Source of the DNA: Oscillospiraceae bacterium
Lineage (GTDB): Bacteria; Bacillota; Clostridia; UMGS1883
Assembly: GCA_015068735.1 (NCBI GenBank)
Contig: SVJW01000012.1
Location: forward strand, 1-44,995
Direction of reading: 5' to 3'
Length of the DNA stretch: 44,995 nt
Of this stretch, positions 22,928 through 32,722 are shown piece after piece (the stretch's first letter is position 1; each line of letters opens with the position of its first letter). Position numbers and translations under genes: made by a program. Under the pieces are notes generated by a model. The model saw nothing but the letters and a program-made list of their open reading frames with translations, did no database searches and was not told where the DNA came from.

Positions 22928-23157
22928 TATATCGCTAAAAGGATATCGGAAGAATGCAACATAAGCAATAAGCCTGTCACCATAGATGACATCCACTTGA
23001 TGATGTTGAAGCAGCCTTTAACGGTGAAAAATCAGCTATGGAGCAATGTTCTAACACCTCGGACATTGTTCCATCAAAAGCAAAAAATCCAAAACTATTG
23101 CCAATCGGCAAAGATTTCGGATTTTTTGTTTGGATACAGCATTCAAATGTTTTTTAA
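22880..23157 (+). pseudogene. Truncated DUF6809 gene fused to an unrelated coding remnant
   Basis: The first 16 codons (MSNIIEELFYGNLEPQ) equal those of the intact gene at 37034, with the same GGAGG site, but the sequence after 22927 is unrelated (YIAKRISEECN...). From about 22993 a different frame reads well as protein (DDVEAAFNGEKSAMEQ to the stop at 23155-23157, ending FFVWIQHSNVF) without a start codon. Two broken genes therefore appear joined here. Neither part is expected to be functional. The second part is not recognised. Confidence 0.6.
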
Positions 23158-23166
23158 ATAATATAG

Positions 23167-23195
23167 TAGATTTTTTTTTTAAAAACTGTTATAAT
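23167..23195 (+). promoter_or_regulatory. Candidate promoter of the plus-strand island operon
   Basis: A perfect TATAAT (23190-23195) lies 42 bp before the glycosyltransferase start. The -35 region at 17-bp spacing (TAGATT) is poor, next to a T tract. Confidence 0.4.
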
Positions 23196-23237
23196 AAAAT
23201 GTAATTATAGTCAGATGATTGAGGTTGAAGGCTGAAA

Positions 23238-23993
23238 ATGAAAAAACAAATAGAAGAATTTAAATCTGTAACGATTTTTATTTTAGCAACAAATGAGACT
23301 TGTTCACTGAAACAGACTGTCTCCGAGATACAAAATCTCAGTTGTGTCGATGATATTGAAAAGTTAGTTATTGTACTAAAAAATGAGAATTGTCTTAGCT
23401 ATGATACCGCTAAACAAATCGCCTCTATGTATGAATTTAAAAAGCCGAAGGTTGAAATATATTTGCAAAAAACAAAAAACATTGAAGGTTGCATAGCAGA
23501 ACTCCCTTGGTTAGTAAAAAGTTCGCATTTTATAATGATGGGGGCTGATATGGAGATGAACCCTGAATCTGTAAAAGACTTTATCTCACGCGCAAAACAG
23601 CATCCTGATAGAATAATATGTGCATCTAAATGGCATCGGGAATCAACTGTAAAAGGATATGGTAAATTTCACGAAATAGCCACAAGAGCTATGAACACAT
23701 TTGTGAGTCTGCTCTTTGGCACAAAAGTTGCAGATCCTTTTTCCATATATCAGATTTATCCTATCTCAGTTTATAGAAGAATGAAGTTCGAAAATTCTTT
23801 GAGGCCCGGATACGAATATACTTTAAAACCACTCCGGTGCGGCATTGAATATGAAGAAATTCCCACAATCTATAGAAAGAGCAAGGAAAGAAAATCTAAT
23901 TTTAATTTTTTCCATTTGGTAGTGTTAGCATTAACATTTTGCGCAACTGCAATAAGGCTTCGACTTACTCCGTTAAATAAATTATTGAAATGA
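23238..23993 (+). CDS. Family 2 glycosyltransferase
   Basis: A 251-residue GT-A fold glycosyltransferase. The N-terminus VTIFILATNETCSLKQTVSE is the nucleotide-binding start of GT2 enzymes, GADMEMNPE (102-110) supplies the metal-binding acidic motif, and EEIPTIYRKSKERKSNF (206-222) resembles the C-terminal segment of polyprenol-phosphate glycosyltransferases. A short hydrophobic tail (about 224-240) suggests membrane association. It is the first gene of the plus-strand island unit, followed 19 bases later by a radical SAM gene. It is clearly AT-richer than the core genes to its left. A nucleotide- or lipid-linked sugar donor is likely; GDP-fucose from the FKP-like enzyme of this island is a possible one (inference). 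Confidence 0.78.
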   Translation: MKKQIEEFKSVTIFILATNETCSLKQTVSEIQNLSCVDDIEKLVIVLKNENCLSYDTAKQIASMYEFKKPKVEIYLQKTKNIEGCIAELPWLVKSSHFIMMGADMEMNPESVKDFISRAKQHPDRIICASKWHRESTVKGYGKFHEIATRAMNTFVSLLFGTKVADPFSIYQIYPISVYRRMKFENSLRPGYEYTLKPLRCGIEYEEIPTIYRKSKERKSNFNFFHLVVLALTFCATAIRLRLTPLNKLLK

Positions 23994-24012
23994 TATTGAG
24001 GTGTTTTTTATT

Positions 24013-25920
24013 ATGAAAAAAGTATATATGGTACAGCCAAATTCACAATACGGGAATTTCATATATTTTCCTTATGCTGCCGGCGTTATTGCTGCTTATG
24101 CTTTTGAGGATGATTTCATTAAAGACCACTATTCGTTCGAAGGCTTTATTTATAAAAGAATGGAAACTGCTGAAGCTTTAGCATTTCTTTCTGATCCTTC
24201 TGTTGTTGCATTTTCCTGTTACGCATGGAACTATGAGTATAATAAATCGTTAGCAAAAAAGATTAAAGAAAAATATCCTGAATGCATAACTATTTTTGGT
24301 GGACATCAAATCAATCCCGAAACCAGTTCTGATCTTTTATATGAAAAATACGCCGATTATTTAATTTTCGGAGAAGGTGAAGAAATCTTCAGACGTCTGT
24401 TAATATCTTTAAATACCTGCAATCAGTGTGATATTCCTAACATCGCCTTTTTAAAAAATAACGAGATTTTTTATACAGAAACAAATGAAATTTGCGCGCC
24501 ACAAATTGTTTCACCTTACACTAAAGGCTTTTTTGATGATATATTAAAAACAGAAAAAGAACTTCTCTTTTCAGCAATACTTGAAACAAATAGGGGCTGC
24601 CCTAACAGATGCTCTTTTTGCGATTGGGGTAACATCAAATCCAAAGTTCGCCTATTCGATATGGAGACTATAAAAAAAGACATTGATTGGATGGCTGACA
24701 ATAAAATTGAGTATTGTTATTGTGCTGATGCAAATTTCGGATTGTTTGAAAGAGATGAAGATGTTATCGAATATCTCATAAAAAATAAAATCGAAAAGGG
24801 TTTTCCTTTTAAATTTCAGACCACTTTCTCTAAAAAGAATTACGAAACCGTTTTCCGTATAAATAAAAGACTTAATGATGTAGGAATGTGCAAAGGAGCA
24901 ACTCTTTCGTTTCAATCTATGTCTACTGATACTTTGAACAATATAAACAGACAGAATATGCCATTGAGTTATTTTGTTGAATTAATGACTTTATATAACA
25001 AAAACCACATCTCTGCCTATTCCGAGTTAATACTAGGTTTGCCCGGAGAAACATATGATAGTTTCAAGGAAGGAATTGACCAATTACTGAATTCAGGTCA
25101 ACACATGTCTATTGCTGTCTTTAACTGCGAATTATTAGTCAACTCAGAAATGGGAAAAAAAGAGTACCGTGAAAAGTTTAAAATTGAAACTGCCCGTGTA
25201 GAACAGCACCAATTTCATACAACACCCAATTTTTCTGAAACAAAAGAGTTTTCAGATATTATTGTATCAACATATTCTATGTCAAAAGAGGATTGGAAAC
25301 GTTCAAATCTTTATGAAGTATATGTCAGGTGCTTCCATAATCTCGGTTTATTGCAATGTTTTGCTATTTATCTGCATAACACAACAGGAATGAAATATTC
25401 AGATTTTTACGAAGCAATAATTAGCAAATCTTATGCCGAACCGGATTCTGTTTGTGGACAGATAACAAAAACCCTTATTAAAAAGTTTGAAGAAATTCTT
25501 GAAAATAAAGGTGCTTTAAACATCTATGATAGAGCATTTGGACAAATCACATGGCCTTTTGAAGAATGGGCATTTTTATTTGCAATTAAAAATTTTGATC
25601 GTCTCTACAATGAGCTTGCTTCTTTTCTTGAAAAATTAGTTGGCAAAAAAATATATAATGATCTCCTATCCTACCAAAAAGCTATCATAAAAACGCCCTA
25701 TTCTAATCAAATAACGCTAAACCTTGCTTTTGATTTTTATAAATACTTTTCAAGCATTTATAAAAATCAGTCCGGAGTTATTTTGGAATCTAAGGACTGT
25801 ACCATATTAATATCTTCTAATGATACACCAGAAGATATCATAGACTATGCAAGAGAAGTTGTTTGGTTTGGCAGAAAAGGCGGACAAAACATTATTACTG
25901 ACGTAAAATATATAAATTAA
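24013..25920 (+). CDS. B12-binding-type radical SAM enzyme, paralogue 1
   Basis: A 635-residue protein in the cobalamin-binding radical SAM layout: an N-terminal Rossmann-like domain (1-135; YFPYAAGVIAAY, FSCYAWNYEYN and FGGHQI conserved in all four copies; no DxHxxG, as in many B12-rSAM enzymes), then the radical SAM barrel with C196-C200-C203 (RGCPNRCSFCDWG). It also carries DANFG, LGLPGET and a C-terminal domain ending VWFGRKGGQN. The 4Fe-4S cluster would cleave SAM; B12 might carry methyl. The ATG at 24013 is preceded by TTGAGGTG. Substrate unknown; a sugar or glycolipid is inferred from neighbours. An alternative is a B12-free member. Confidence 0.8.
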   Translation: MKKVYMVQPNSQYGNFIYFPYAAGVIAAYAFEDDFIKDHYSFEGFIYKRMETAEALAFLSDPSVVAFSCYAWNYEYNKSLAKKIKEKYPECITIFGGHQINPETSSDLLYEKYADYLIFGEGEEIFRRLLISLNTCNQCDIPNIAFLKNNEIFYTETNEICAPQIVSPYTKGFFDDILKTEKELLFSAILETNRGCPNRCSFCDWGNIKSKVRLFDMETIKKDIDWMADNKIEYCYCADANFGLFERDEDVIEYLIKNKIEKGFPFKFQTTFSKKNYETVFRINKRLNDVGMCKGATLSFQSMSTDTLNNINRQNMPLSYFVELMTLYNKNHISAYSELILGLPGETYDSFKEGIDQLLNSGQHMSIAVFNCELLVNSEMGKKEYREKFKIETARVEQHQFHTTPNFSETKEFSDIIVSTYSMSKEDWKRSNLYEVYVRCFHNLGLLQCFAIYLHNTTGMKYSDFYEAIISKSYAEPDSVCGQITKTLIKKFEEILENKGALNIYDRAFGQITWPFEEWAFLFAIKNFDRLYNELASFLEKLVGKKIYNDLLSYQKAIIKTPYSNQITLNLAFDFYKYFSSIYKNQSGVILESKDCTILISSNDTPEDIIDYAREVVWFGRKGGQNIITDVKYIN

Positions 25921-25948
25921 ACTATGAATACTCGAAAGTGTGACAATT

Positions 25949-27871
25949 ATGAAAAATATATATCTCGCCCAACCTACAAATCTCTTGTTTAATTCTATAT
26001 ATTTACCCTACGCGATAGGCACCATTGCTGCACACTCTTTTCAACATGAATATATTAAACAAAATTATAATCTCTGTGATTTTATATTCATAATGGAACC
26101 TTTTGATACTGTAATAAAAAGAATTAATGAGCCGTACATTGTTGGTTTTTCATCTTATATGTGGAATATTGAATATAATTTGAAACTAGCTTCTATGATC
26201 AAAACTGCTTGGCCTGATTGCATTATAGTTTTTGGTGGACCTTCAATACCTGACGACACAGAGTACTTGGAAAAATATGACTTCATAGATATCTTAATGC
26301 ACGGTGAAGGTGAGATAACATTTTATTCTCTGCTGGTTGGATTGCTGAATAATTCTAAATTATCATCTTTATCAAATATTTCATATCGAAAAAACGGAGA
26401 GCTTTATAAGACACATAAAAGACCTTATGATGATTTAATTAACCTACCCTCGCCTTATACCATGGGACTTTTTGATCACATCATAAAAAATGAAAAATAT
26501 AAGAATATCCAATTTGATACAGTTTTAGAAACAAATCGAGGTTGTCCGTACGGTTGTATATATTGCTGTTGGGCATCTAAAGGTAAACTGCGAAAATTTC
26601 CTATAGAACGTGTTTTAGGCGATTTAGAATGGATGGCAAAAAACAAAATCAGCTATTGTTTTTGTGCCGATTCAAATTTCGGAATATTGAAGCGTGATGA
26701 GCTAATTGTACAAGTTGCTACTGATTTGCACAAAAAGTATTCTTACCCTGAAAAAATATATATGACCACCACAAAAAACCAAACAGACCTTTCTTTTAAA
26801 ATTAACAGTATTCTTAATAATAACAGAATGCTAAAAAGTGTCGCTGTTTCTACACAAAGCATGTCATCAGAAGTTTTAAAAATCATCGGCAGAAACAATA
26901 TGTCAATTAAACAATTCAGTGAGGAATTGAAGAAATACAGAGAAGCAGGCATGCACACCCATACAGACTTAATGTTAGGTTTGCCCGGTGAGTCAATAGA
27001 GAGTTTTAGCAAAGGGTTGTTTGATGTTATTGAGGCAGGTCAACATAACTATGTATTTGTTTTTTGTTGTGAACTTTTACCAAACACCCCTCTTTATTCT
27101 AAGGAAACAATAAACAAATATGGTATAAAAACAATTAAATCGCATCTTTGTCAGCACCACACAAAAGTATCAACTGATGCAACTTACAAATCACGGTCAG
27201 AAATAATAGTTGAAACGAACACTATGTCTAAAGATGATTGGAAAAAAGCATTACGTCTATCTGTATGTGTACAATGCTTTCATTATTTCGGTCTGTTACG
27301 CTATATTGCAATCTATCTAAGAAAAGCTAAGAACATATCTTATCGTGACTTTTATACAAGTCTTTTTGATTGGATTAACAATTCTAGTGTTTTAGCAAAA
27401 AATATTTTAAATAAAGTTTGTGCAAGCATTGACATCTTTTTAGAAGGTAAAGGTGATTTGGGCTTTTATGATGAGAGTATAAGCGATATTTATTGGGAAT
27501 TTCCTGAAGGCTTGTACATTTTATATGTAATGAACCTTGAAGGCTTTTTTGATGAGATCAGAGAATTTTGCAAAGCTTTTTTTGATAAAGAAGGTGTTTT
27601 TGAGGATGTTTTTAATTTTCAAAAAGAAATGATTGTTTTACCTGACAAAGCTGAAAAAACCATAACTGTAAGCTATGATTGGTTTGATTATTTTGACAAT
27701 CTTTATGATAAAACATACACTTTACCAAAAGTTAAGAAAATGAGTATAAATATGTGTTCTCCCAAGACTAGTTCTTGGAACGAGTTTTTGCAAATCGTTG
27801 TATCAAGAGGCAAGCACGGTGACGGTACAATATATAAAAAAGCTGATATAAAAAAGCTATCGGAGAGTTAA
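25949..27871 (+). CDS. B12-binding-type radical SAM enzyme, paralogue 2 (CCW variant)
   Basis: A 640-residue paralogue of the preceding gene with the same domain order: N-terminal domain with IYLPYAIGTIAAH, FSSYMWNIEYN and FGGPSIP; radical SAM cysteines C199-C203-C206; DSNFG; LGLPGES; and a C-terminal region with YDWFDYFDNLY and SRGKHGDG. Where the other copies have CDWG the cluster motif is CCWA (206-209), adding a cysteine and losing the acid, so its chemistry or substrate may differ. The ATG at 25949 has only a weak AAAGTG site, 28 bases after the previous stop, suggesting lower or coupled translation. It ends at a terminator shared with the convergent unit. Confidence 0.8.
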   Translation: MKNIYLAQPTNLLFNSIYLPYAIGTIAAHSFQHEYIKQNYNLCDFIFIMEPFDTVIKRINEPYIVGFSSYMWNIEYNLKLASMIKTAWPDCIIVFGGPSIPDDTEYLEKYDFIDILMHGEGEITFYSLLVGLLNNSKLSSLSNISYRKNGELYKTHKRPYDDLINLPSPYTMGLFDHIIKNEKYKNIQFDTVLETNRGCPYGCIYCCWASKGKLRKFPIERVLGDLEWMAKNKISYCFCADSNFGILKRDELIVQVATDLHKKYSYPEKIYMTTTKNQTDLSFKINSILNNNRMLKSVAVSTQSMSSEVLKIIGRNNMSIKQFSEELKKYREAGMHTHTDLMLGLPGESIESFSKGLFDVIEAGQHNYVFVFCCELLPNTPLYSKETINKYGIKTIKSHLCQHHTKVSTDATYKSRSEIIVETNTMSKDDWKKALRLSVCVQCFHYFGLLRYIAIYLRKAKNISYRDFYTSLFDWINNSSVLAKNILNKVCASIDIFLEGKGDLGFYDESISDIYWEFPEGLYILYVMNLEGFFDEIREFCKAFFDKEGVFEDVFNFQKEMIVLPDKAEKTITVSYDWFDYFDNLYDKTYTLPKVKKMSINMCSPKTSSWNEFLQIVVSRGKHGDGTIYKKADIKKLSES

Positions 27872-27887
27872 ACTTCGATAGCTTTTT
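27851..27887. terminator. Bidirectional terminator between the convergent island operons
   Basis: AAAAAGCTATCG (27851-27862) pairs with CGATAGCTTTTT (27876-27887). The 5' arm lies inside the last codons of the second radical SAM gene. A and T tracts on both sides suit both directions. Confidence 0.7.
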
Positions 27888-27954
27888 AATTAAAGTAAAC
27901 AAACGATTAAATGTACAAAGTGGTCATTTCTCCGGCATTATTTCAGTTTGCGCT

Positions 27955-30405
27955 TTAATAGCATATATCTATTTTCTTAACATCTGAAGTAATAGCAGGA
28001 AACTCTCTCTTTATAAAAGACTTGAACTCTCTTATGTCAGTTTCTTCGTTAAGTACAACAAGAAGATATCCGCCACCGCCGGCACCAAGATACGAAACAG
28101 CGTCTGCTTTTTCAAAGCACTTGTCAACAAGAAATTCAATTTCACTGTTTGTTACTTTGGGTGAAATAAGTTTAAGAAGCTCTCTGTGTTTATTTATGCA
28201 GTAGGTAAAGCTTTGATAATCATCTGTTTCTAAGCTCTTAATAAGTTGACTGTTAAGTTCACGGATTTTTTTGTGTCCCTCTATGGATTCGGGATTTTTG
28301 TCAAGATATCTGTTCACTACATCATTTACTATAAAGCGACCAAAATGCCGTTGACCGGTGGGTAACAGCACTGCTTTTTCTGAAAAAATCTTTTCAAAAA
28401 ATCCGGATACGGGAATTGATTTAATATCAACATCTTGCTCAATGCCCGCAGTTGTTGTTCCTGCTTTAAGCCCCGGAGTAAGTCCTCCGGCCTGGTCTTG
28501 CCAACCGCCTCCGGTTTTCATTATTTGCTCTGCAACAAAAACCATTTTCAACAGTTGCTTCTCAGAATAACCTAAATTAAACATTTCATTTAATGCAAGA
28601 AAACAACCGCCGAGAAGTATACTGCTTGTTCCGAGGCCTGAACCTTTGTCAATCCCTTTGACATCAGTAGTCAGTCTGAATCCGTCGATTATATTTGTTT
28701 TCTCTGTGATTCCGATGGCACATAATGCAGCTTTGTGGAGAATAAAATCTGACATATCATCATCTGAGTTTTTTTTGAAATTGAAGGAAGAGGAGACGCC
28801 GTCGCTGCAAAATTCAATGATACCTGGTTTGTTAAGCTTTTCAATGACGACCTTTACCGGTTTCTTCCCGTCAACAAGAACAGCCATATTTATAACCTGT
28901 CCTCCATTGTCAGTGCAATAAGGCATGGCATCAGTCCAGGTGCCGGAGAGATTGATTCTCAGGGGAAGAAAAACCTCTGCCTTTTCTTTGGAGCATTTTA
29001 TTTCTTTCAGTTCAGGAGTGTTCTTTTTGTGATGAGAGATAATTTCTTCTCTTTTTTGTAAATAGTTCGGGCTTACAGTATAGTTTCTTATATCCTTTAG
29101 GTATTGCTGCATAGTGAAAAAATAATCATAATCGGCATTTTCAACACAGTGAGCCATACTGTATTTGTTTTCTGATACACCAGCATAATACTTCTCGAGA
29201 GATTGGGAAAAGGAATCTGATTTGTAGTATCTGGGCTTTTCCCAATTAGAAATTCCGTTTTCTGAAAGCTTGGGATTTTCGTCCAGATCACAAATCAGGG
29301 TGACAAAAGCTCCGTCGGCAAGTCTGATGCCACATACAGCTTTATTGTCGTTAATGAATATATTCTCTGCGGTAATATCGCTGATGAGACAATTTTTTCC
29401 TATTTTACAATTTTTGAGTTGTACATTGTCAAGAACTGTTCCTTCATTGATTTCACAGTGTTCATCAATAAAGCCGTTAAGAAGAATAAAGCCCTTATCT
29501 CTGCCGGAAAGAAGAAAGCTGTTTCTGACAGTTTCTGTTGATGAGCCGAAGTGAAGGAATTTTTGTTCGGAAGCTTCAAGTGCACGCATAGAAAAAGATG
29601 ACACTCTGTCAAACAAAATTTCTTTGAGTAAATGGTGTTGTTGGTTTTTTGTTTCTCTTGAAAGATATTCGGATCTATCAACACTTTCAGCAAGCAGATA
29701 AATTATGTCTGAATAAAGGCAGGTTTCAAAAAGCCCGGATGAAAGAAGTTTATGGACATTTTTTTCTTTTGCAAGAGCACAAAGTGCCAGGGACAGTTCT
29801 TCTGAGAAAAAGGTGACACCTGTGTCAACAAGCAGTTTATGTTCCTTTTTGCCGGTGGAAATATGTTTCAGTTCTTCAGGTGGCCTTTTATGAAGATAGT
29901 CAAGAACCCTTCCGGAGCTGTCACAAAGAAAAACTCCGTGCCTGGACGCCGTTTCAAAATCAGTTTTTATACCAACACCGAAGCTTTCATTAAAAGAGAT
30001 ATCAGGTTCCGAATTTACAAGAATATCACTGCAACATATAATTACTCCGGAATTGATTTGCTTTAATATCTTTTCAGATGCTGCAACAATCAATTCTAAC
30101 AGTGTAACAACATTATCTTCGAAAAGAATAGTTGCAAAGGCCTTACCTCTCAGCGAGTAATTGAAAGAACGTTTACTCATTCCGCCGGAGTTGATTATGA
30201 GCATCTTACTGCCTTTCACATAATGGTTTTTGAGAATATTAAGAACGGCCCCACCAGATCCTAAATGGAATCCCAGTTCATCATCGGATAAAACTCTGAA
30301 ATTATATTCTTTTTTTGTGTTAATTGACGAAAGAATTTTCTCACACAGGCGTTTTTGTTTTTCGTTTCCGACGGTGAGGAAAATTTTGAAATCGTTATGC
30401 TTCAT
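27955..30405 (-). CDS. FKP-like bifunctional L-fucokinase/GDP-L-fucose pyrophosphorylase
   Basis: An 816-residue two-part enzyme. The N-terminal half resembles fucose-1-phosphate guanylyltransferase: LGSGGAVLN (48-56) is the nucleotide-binding loop, and 305-350 looks like a left-handed beta-helix (INGFIDEHCEINEGTVLDNV in part). The C-terminal half is a GHMP kinase: LPLRINLSGTWTD (480-492), P-loop GSGLGTSSILLGG (588-600), GGGWQDQAGG (632-641) and GAGGGGYLL (774-782). It would make GDP-L-fucose (or a related GDP-sugar) from the free sugar. It is somewhat shorter than Bacteroides FKP (949 residues). The ATG has AAGGAATG upstream; it is the last gene of the minus unit. Another fucose-like hexose is possible. 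Confidence 0.8.
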   Translation of the reverse strand: MKHNDFKIFLTVGNEKQKRLCEKILSSINTKKEYNFRVLSDDELGFHLGSGGAVLNILKNHYVKGSKMLIINSGGMSKRSFNYSLRGKAFATILFEDNVVTLLELIVAASEKILKQINSGVIICCSDILVNSEPDISFNESFGVGIKTDFETASRHGVFLCDSSGRVLDYLHKRPPEELKHISTGKKEHKLLVDTGVTFFSEELSLALCALAKEKNVHKLLSSGLFETCLYSDIIYLLAESVDRSEYLSRETKNQQHHLLKEILFDRVSSFSMRALEASEQKFLHFGSSTETVRNSFLLSGRDKGFILLNGFIDEHCEINEGTVLDNVQLKNCKIGKNCLISDITAENIFINDNKAVCGIRLADGAFVTLICDLDENPKLSENGISNWEKPRYYKSDSFSQSLEKYYAGVSENKYSMAHCVENADYDYFFTMQQYLKDIRNYTVSPNYLQKREEIISHHKKNTPELKEIKCSKEKAEVFLPLRINLSGTWTDAMPYCTDNGGQVINMAVLVDGKKPVKVVIEKLNKPGIIEFCSDGVSSSFNFKKNSDDDMSDFILHKAALCAIGITEKTNIIDGFRLTTDVKGIDKGSGLGTSSILLGGCFLALNEMFNLGYSEKQLLKMVFVAEQIMKTGGGWQDQAGGLTPGLKAGTTTAGIEQDVDIKSIPVSGFFEKIFSEKAVLLPTGQRHFGRFIVNDVVNRYLDKNPESIEGHKKIRELNSQLIKSLETDDYQSFTYCINKHRELLKLISPKVTNSEIEFLVDKCFEKADAVSYLGAGGGGYLLVVLNEETDIREFKSFIKREFPAITSDVKKIDICY

Positions 30406-30433
30406 AAGACATTCCTTACTAAGAAAATTATTG

Positions 30434-31480
30434 TTAAAATCGTATGTATGTACTCAGGGTAGGATAACCTACGGAAAGATAAACAGTTTTAAAAGACAAG
30501 TAGTGAACAATAAGCAGAATACTTATAGCTAAAAATTTATGGGCTTTTATAAATTCTATAATTACGTCAATAGTAGTTATGCAAGTCCGGTTTTCTGTTA
30601 TGAGCAGAATCAAAACAAACGAAAGTAAAATAATATTTGCAACACTGATGCTTTGAACATCAAAAATGATAAAACCTATAATGACAATTGAATAGACTAT
30701 TCCCATAATATCAATGAAAAGTATACTGATTTCACTTTCCTTTTTTGTAATTGCTTTTTTCTTCAACAATTTTTTATTCTGTTTGATAAACACACTTGAA
30801 AAGATGAAAGTAAGTATCATCATTGGAAGAAGCGCGGGAATAAAAGAAATTTTATTATATTTAGTGTTAAGATCTGCAAAAGAAACTGAATCTATGAAGA
30901 ATTTAAACGGTTCAATTTCAGAATAAAGGAGTTTATGTGTTATAACTCCTGAAATTGCCAGTCCGATTAACAATAAAATGAAAGAAATTGTTTTTTTAGG
31001 TGAGAATTTTTTGATGTTACTGGCAATAAATCCTGTTATCAGTAAAGGCACATAGCAAAAAACGGAAAAAGGCAACAGGAAAGAAGAAATAAAAACTAAC
31101 GGACAAATAATCTTTATATCTGCATGTTTTTTTGCAGCAAAGGAACAAGCGGCTAGTAAAACAATTGTGTTGATGAACAGTTTTATACTGTCATCCTGAA
31201 GAACGAAATAAACAGGATCAGATAATATGGCTAAACAAATTACTGCCTGAATGTTGCCGAAGCTTTTCTGAAGAGCAAGAACGAAACAAGCTGATGTTAC
31301 TGAAAAAATAACCAGTAATACAAGAAAGACAACAGACCGAACTGTTATATTAAAGTGTGGTTCATAAGAATATATACCAAAACAGTCTGTGGGTACAAGA
31401 AGACCTGTTCTGAAAAAAAACAAAAGTGTAAGTATCAACCGGTTAAAGCCGACTTTTTTAATAGTTTTAGTATCATCCAT
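30434..31480 (-). CDS. Polytopic membrane protein of the radical SAM island (1)
   Basis: A 348-residue hydrophobic protein with about nine to ten membrane segments; I do not recognise a family. The N-terminus is basic (KKVGFNRLILTLLFFFR) and a positively charged cytoplasmic loop KQNKKLLKKKAITKKES lies near the middle. The C-terminus ends in FKTVYLSVGYPTLSTYIRF, a non-helical tail. AGAGGAAAA precedes the ATG. It lies 13 bases after the second membrane protein gene and 28 bases before the FKP-like gene, so it is part of the same unit. A GT-C glycosyltransferase, polymerase or glycan exporter would fit the context; no catalytic motif is visible to choose between them. Confidence 0.65.
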   Translation of the reverse strand: MDDTKTIKKVGFNRLILTLLFFFRTGLLVPTDCFGIYSYEPHFNITVRSVVFLVLLVIFSVTSACFVLALQKSFGNIQAVICLAILSDPVYFVLQDDSIKLFINTIVLLAACSFAAKKHADIKIICPLVFISSFLLPFSVFCYVPLLITGFIASNIKKFSPKKTISFILLLIGLAISGVITHKLLYSEIEPFKFFIDSVSFADLNTKYNKISFIPALLPMMILTFIFSSVFIKQNKKLLKKKAITKKESEISILFIDIMGIVYSIVIIGFIIFDVQSISVANIILLSFVLILLITENRTCITTIDVIIEFIKAHKFLAISILLIVHYLSFKTVYLSVGYPTLSTYIRF

Positions 31481-31493
31481 AAGTTTTCCTCTT

Positions 31494-32705
31494 TCAGATT
31501 ACAATTATAAAAATAAAATGTAACAGTGTCGCTGCTCCTATCAGAATATTTTGCTTGAAATAGCTGATAAGGTTGTTGATTCCTTCTATGACGGGAGTAT
31601 GATTTTTGGCAATGAAATATAAAACAAGGAATAATTGCATCAATAAATTTTCATAGAAATATCGCGGGAACTCCCAACCCAGAATAAGAACCGGTACTAT
31701 TACAACAGGCGAAACCAGACAGAAAAAGTAAATAATTTTTTGAAAATAATTATTTTCTGCTTTGATTGCGAATTTCCATATCTTAAAGAAGATGCTCCAT
31801 ACAGGAATTCCCAACAAAAGGATACCGAAAAAAGTTTTTTGTCCAAAACCCCAGTCCTTAAAATAATAATTGAAGCAAAGCATAAATACTTTGTCCATAG
31901 GCTCAAAGAATTCAAAAAGCCACTCTGTTATAAATTTATTGTATGTATAACTATCCAGCTGTCCGGCATATCTCGAAAAATAGAAATCCACCATTTCAGA
32001 AGGCGTATCAAAAAGATGAACACTTTGTTCGTAATAAGCTCCGTACAATGCTATTGCTATTATGGATGCATAAGTTATAAAACAAATTAACCCGTTTTTA
32101 AACTTAAATCCACCCGAGCAAAATTTCTGCAACAATATTATTGCAATCAGTATCATGCTTCCGAAAACATAGATAGGATTGATCAGCACAGAGATTATGC
32201 ACAATAATGGGACAAACCACACTCCGAATTTTGAATCGGAAAGTAAAACAGCAAATAATGTCAATACCCATAACATTTTATCAAGGTGAATTGATTCGAA
32301 AAACATACTGAATGAAGCGGGAATAAGACAGATTATTGCGATAGTTGCTATGGTATATGAGAAACTTTTTTCTTTAAATTTTGTTTGATTGAGAGCTTTG
32401 CCAAAGTAGCAGGAAGCGGCCACAACAAGCAACACTGAAAAAACAAGGTTAATATTTGCAATAAGCTCATCTGTTACGGAATCTGTAAACCAACTTATAA
32501 CTTCACCAACAAGACCTCTGGGAGAAAATCCCTTTTCGTAATTATACAAATAATGTATTAAGTAATACCCGCTGGGATGAGGGGATCCTTTCGAGAGAAG
32601 AAAAAGCATCAAAAAAACGAATGGAATAATATAGAATGAGTATCCTGAATGAAAAAGCCAATCCCTTATTTTTTGGAAATTGTTTGTTCCTGCAATTGAT
32701 TTCAA
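31494..32705 (-). CDS. Polytopic membrane protein of the radical SAM island (2), GT-C/polymerase-like
   Basis: A 403-residue membrane protein with about ten to eleven hydrophobic segments. A first extracytoplasmic loop carries NYEKGFSPRGLVGE (about 52-65), a (R/S)RGLxG pattern that recurs in uncharacterised GT-C-like or polymerase-like membrane proteins, and a large loop (about 215-275) contains DTPSEMVDFYFSRYAGQLDS. Acidic residues in such loops often form active sites in GT-C enzymes. The start is TTG at 32705 with AGAGGTG eight bases upstream. It lies 17 bases after a radical SAM gene and is translated just before the other membrane protein. Role in glycan transfer is inference. Confidence 0.62.
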   Translation of the reverse strand: MKSIAGTNNFQKIRDWLFHSGYSFYIIPFVFLMLFLLSKGSPHPSGYYLIHYLYNYEKGFSPRGLVGEVISWFTDSVTDELIANINLVFSVLLVVAASCYFGKALNQTKFKEKSFSYTIATIAIICLIPASFSMFFESIHLDKMLWVLTLFAVLLSDSKFGVWFVPLLCIISVLINPIYVFGSMILIAIILLQKFCSGGFKFKNGLICFITYASIIAIALYGAYYEQSVHLFDTPSEMVDFYFSRYAGQLDSYTYNKFITEWLFEFFEPMDKVFMLCFNYYFKDWGFGQKTFFGILLLGIPVWSIFFKIWKFAIKAENNYFQKIIYFFCLVSPVVIVPVLILGWEFPRYFYENLLMQLFLVLYFIAKNHTPVIEGINNLISYFKQNILIGAATLLHFIFIIVI

Positions 32706-32722
32706 AATGGCTTCACCTCTTT

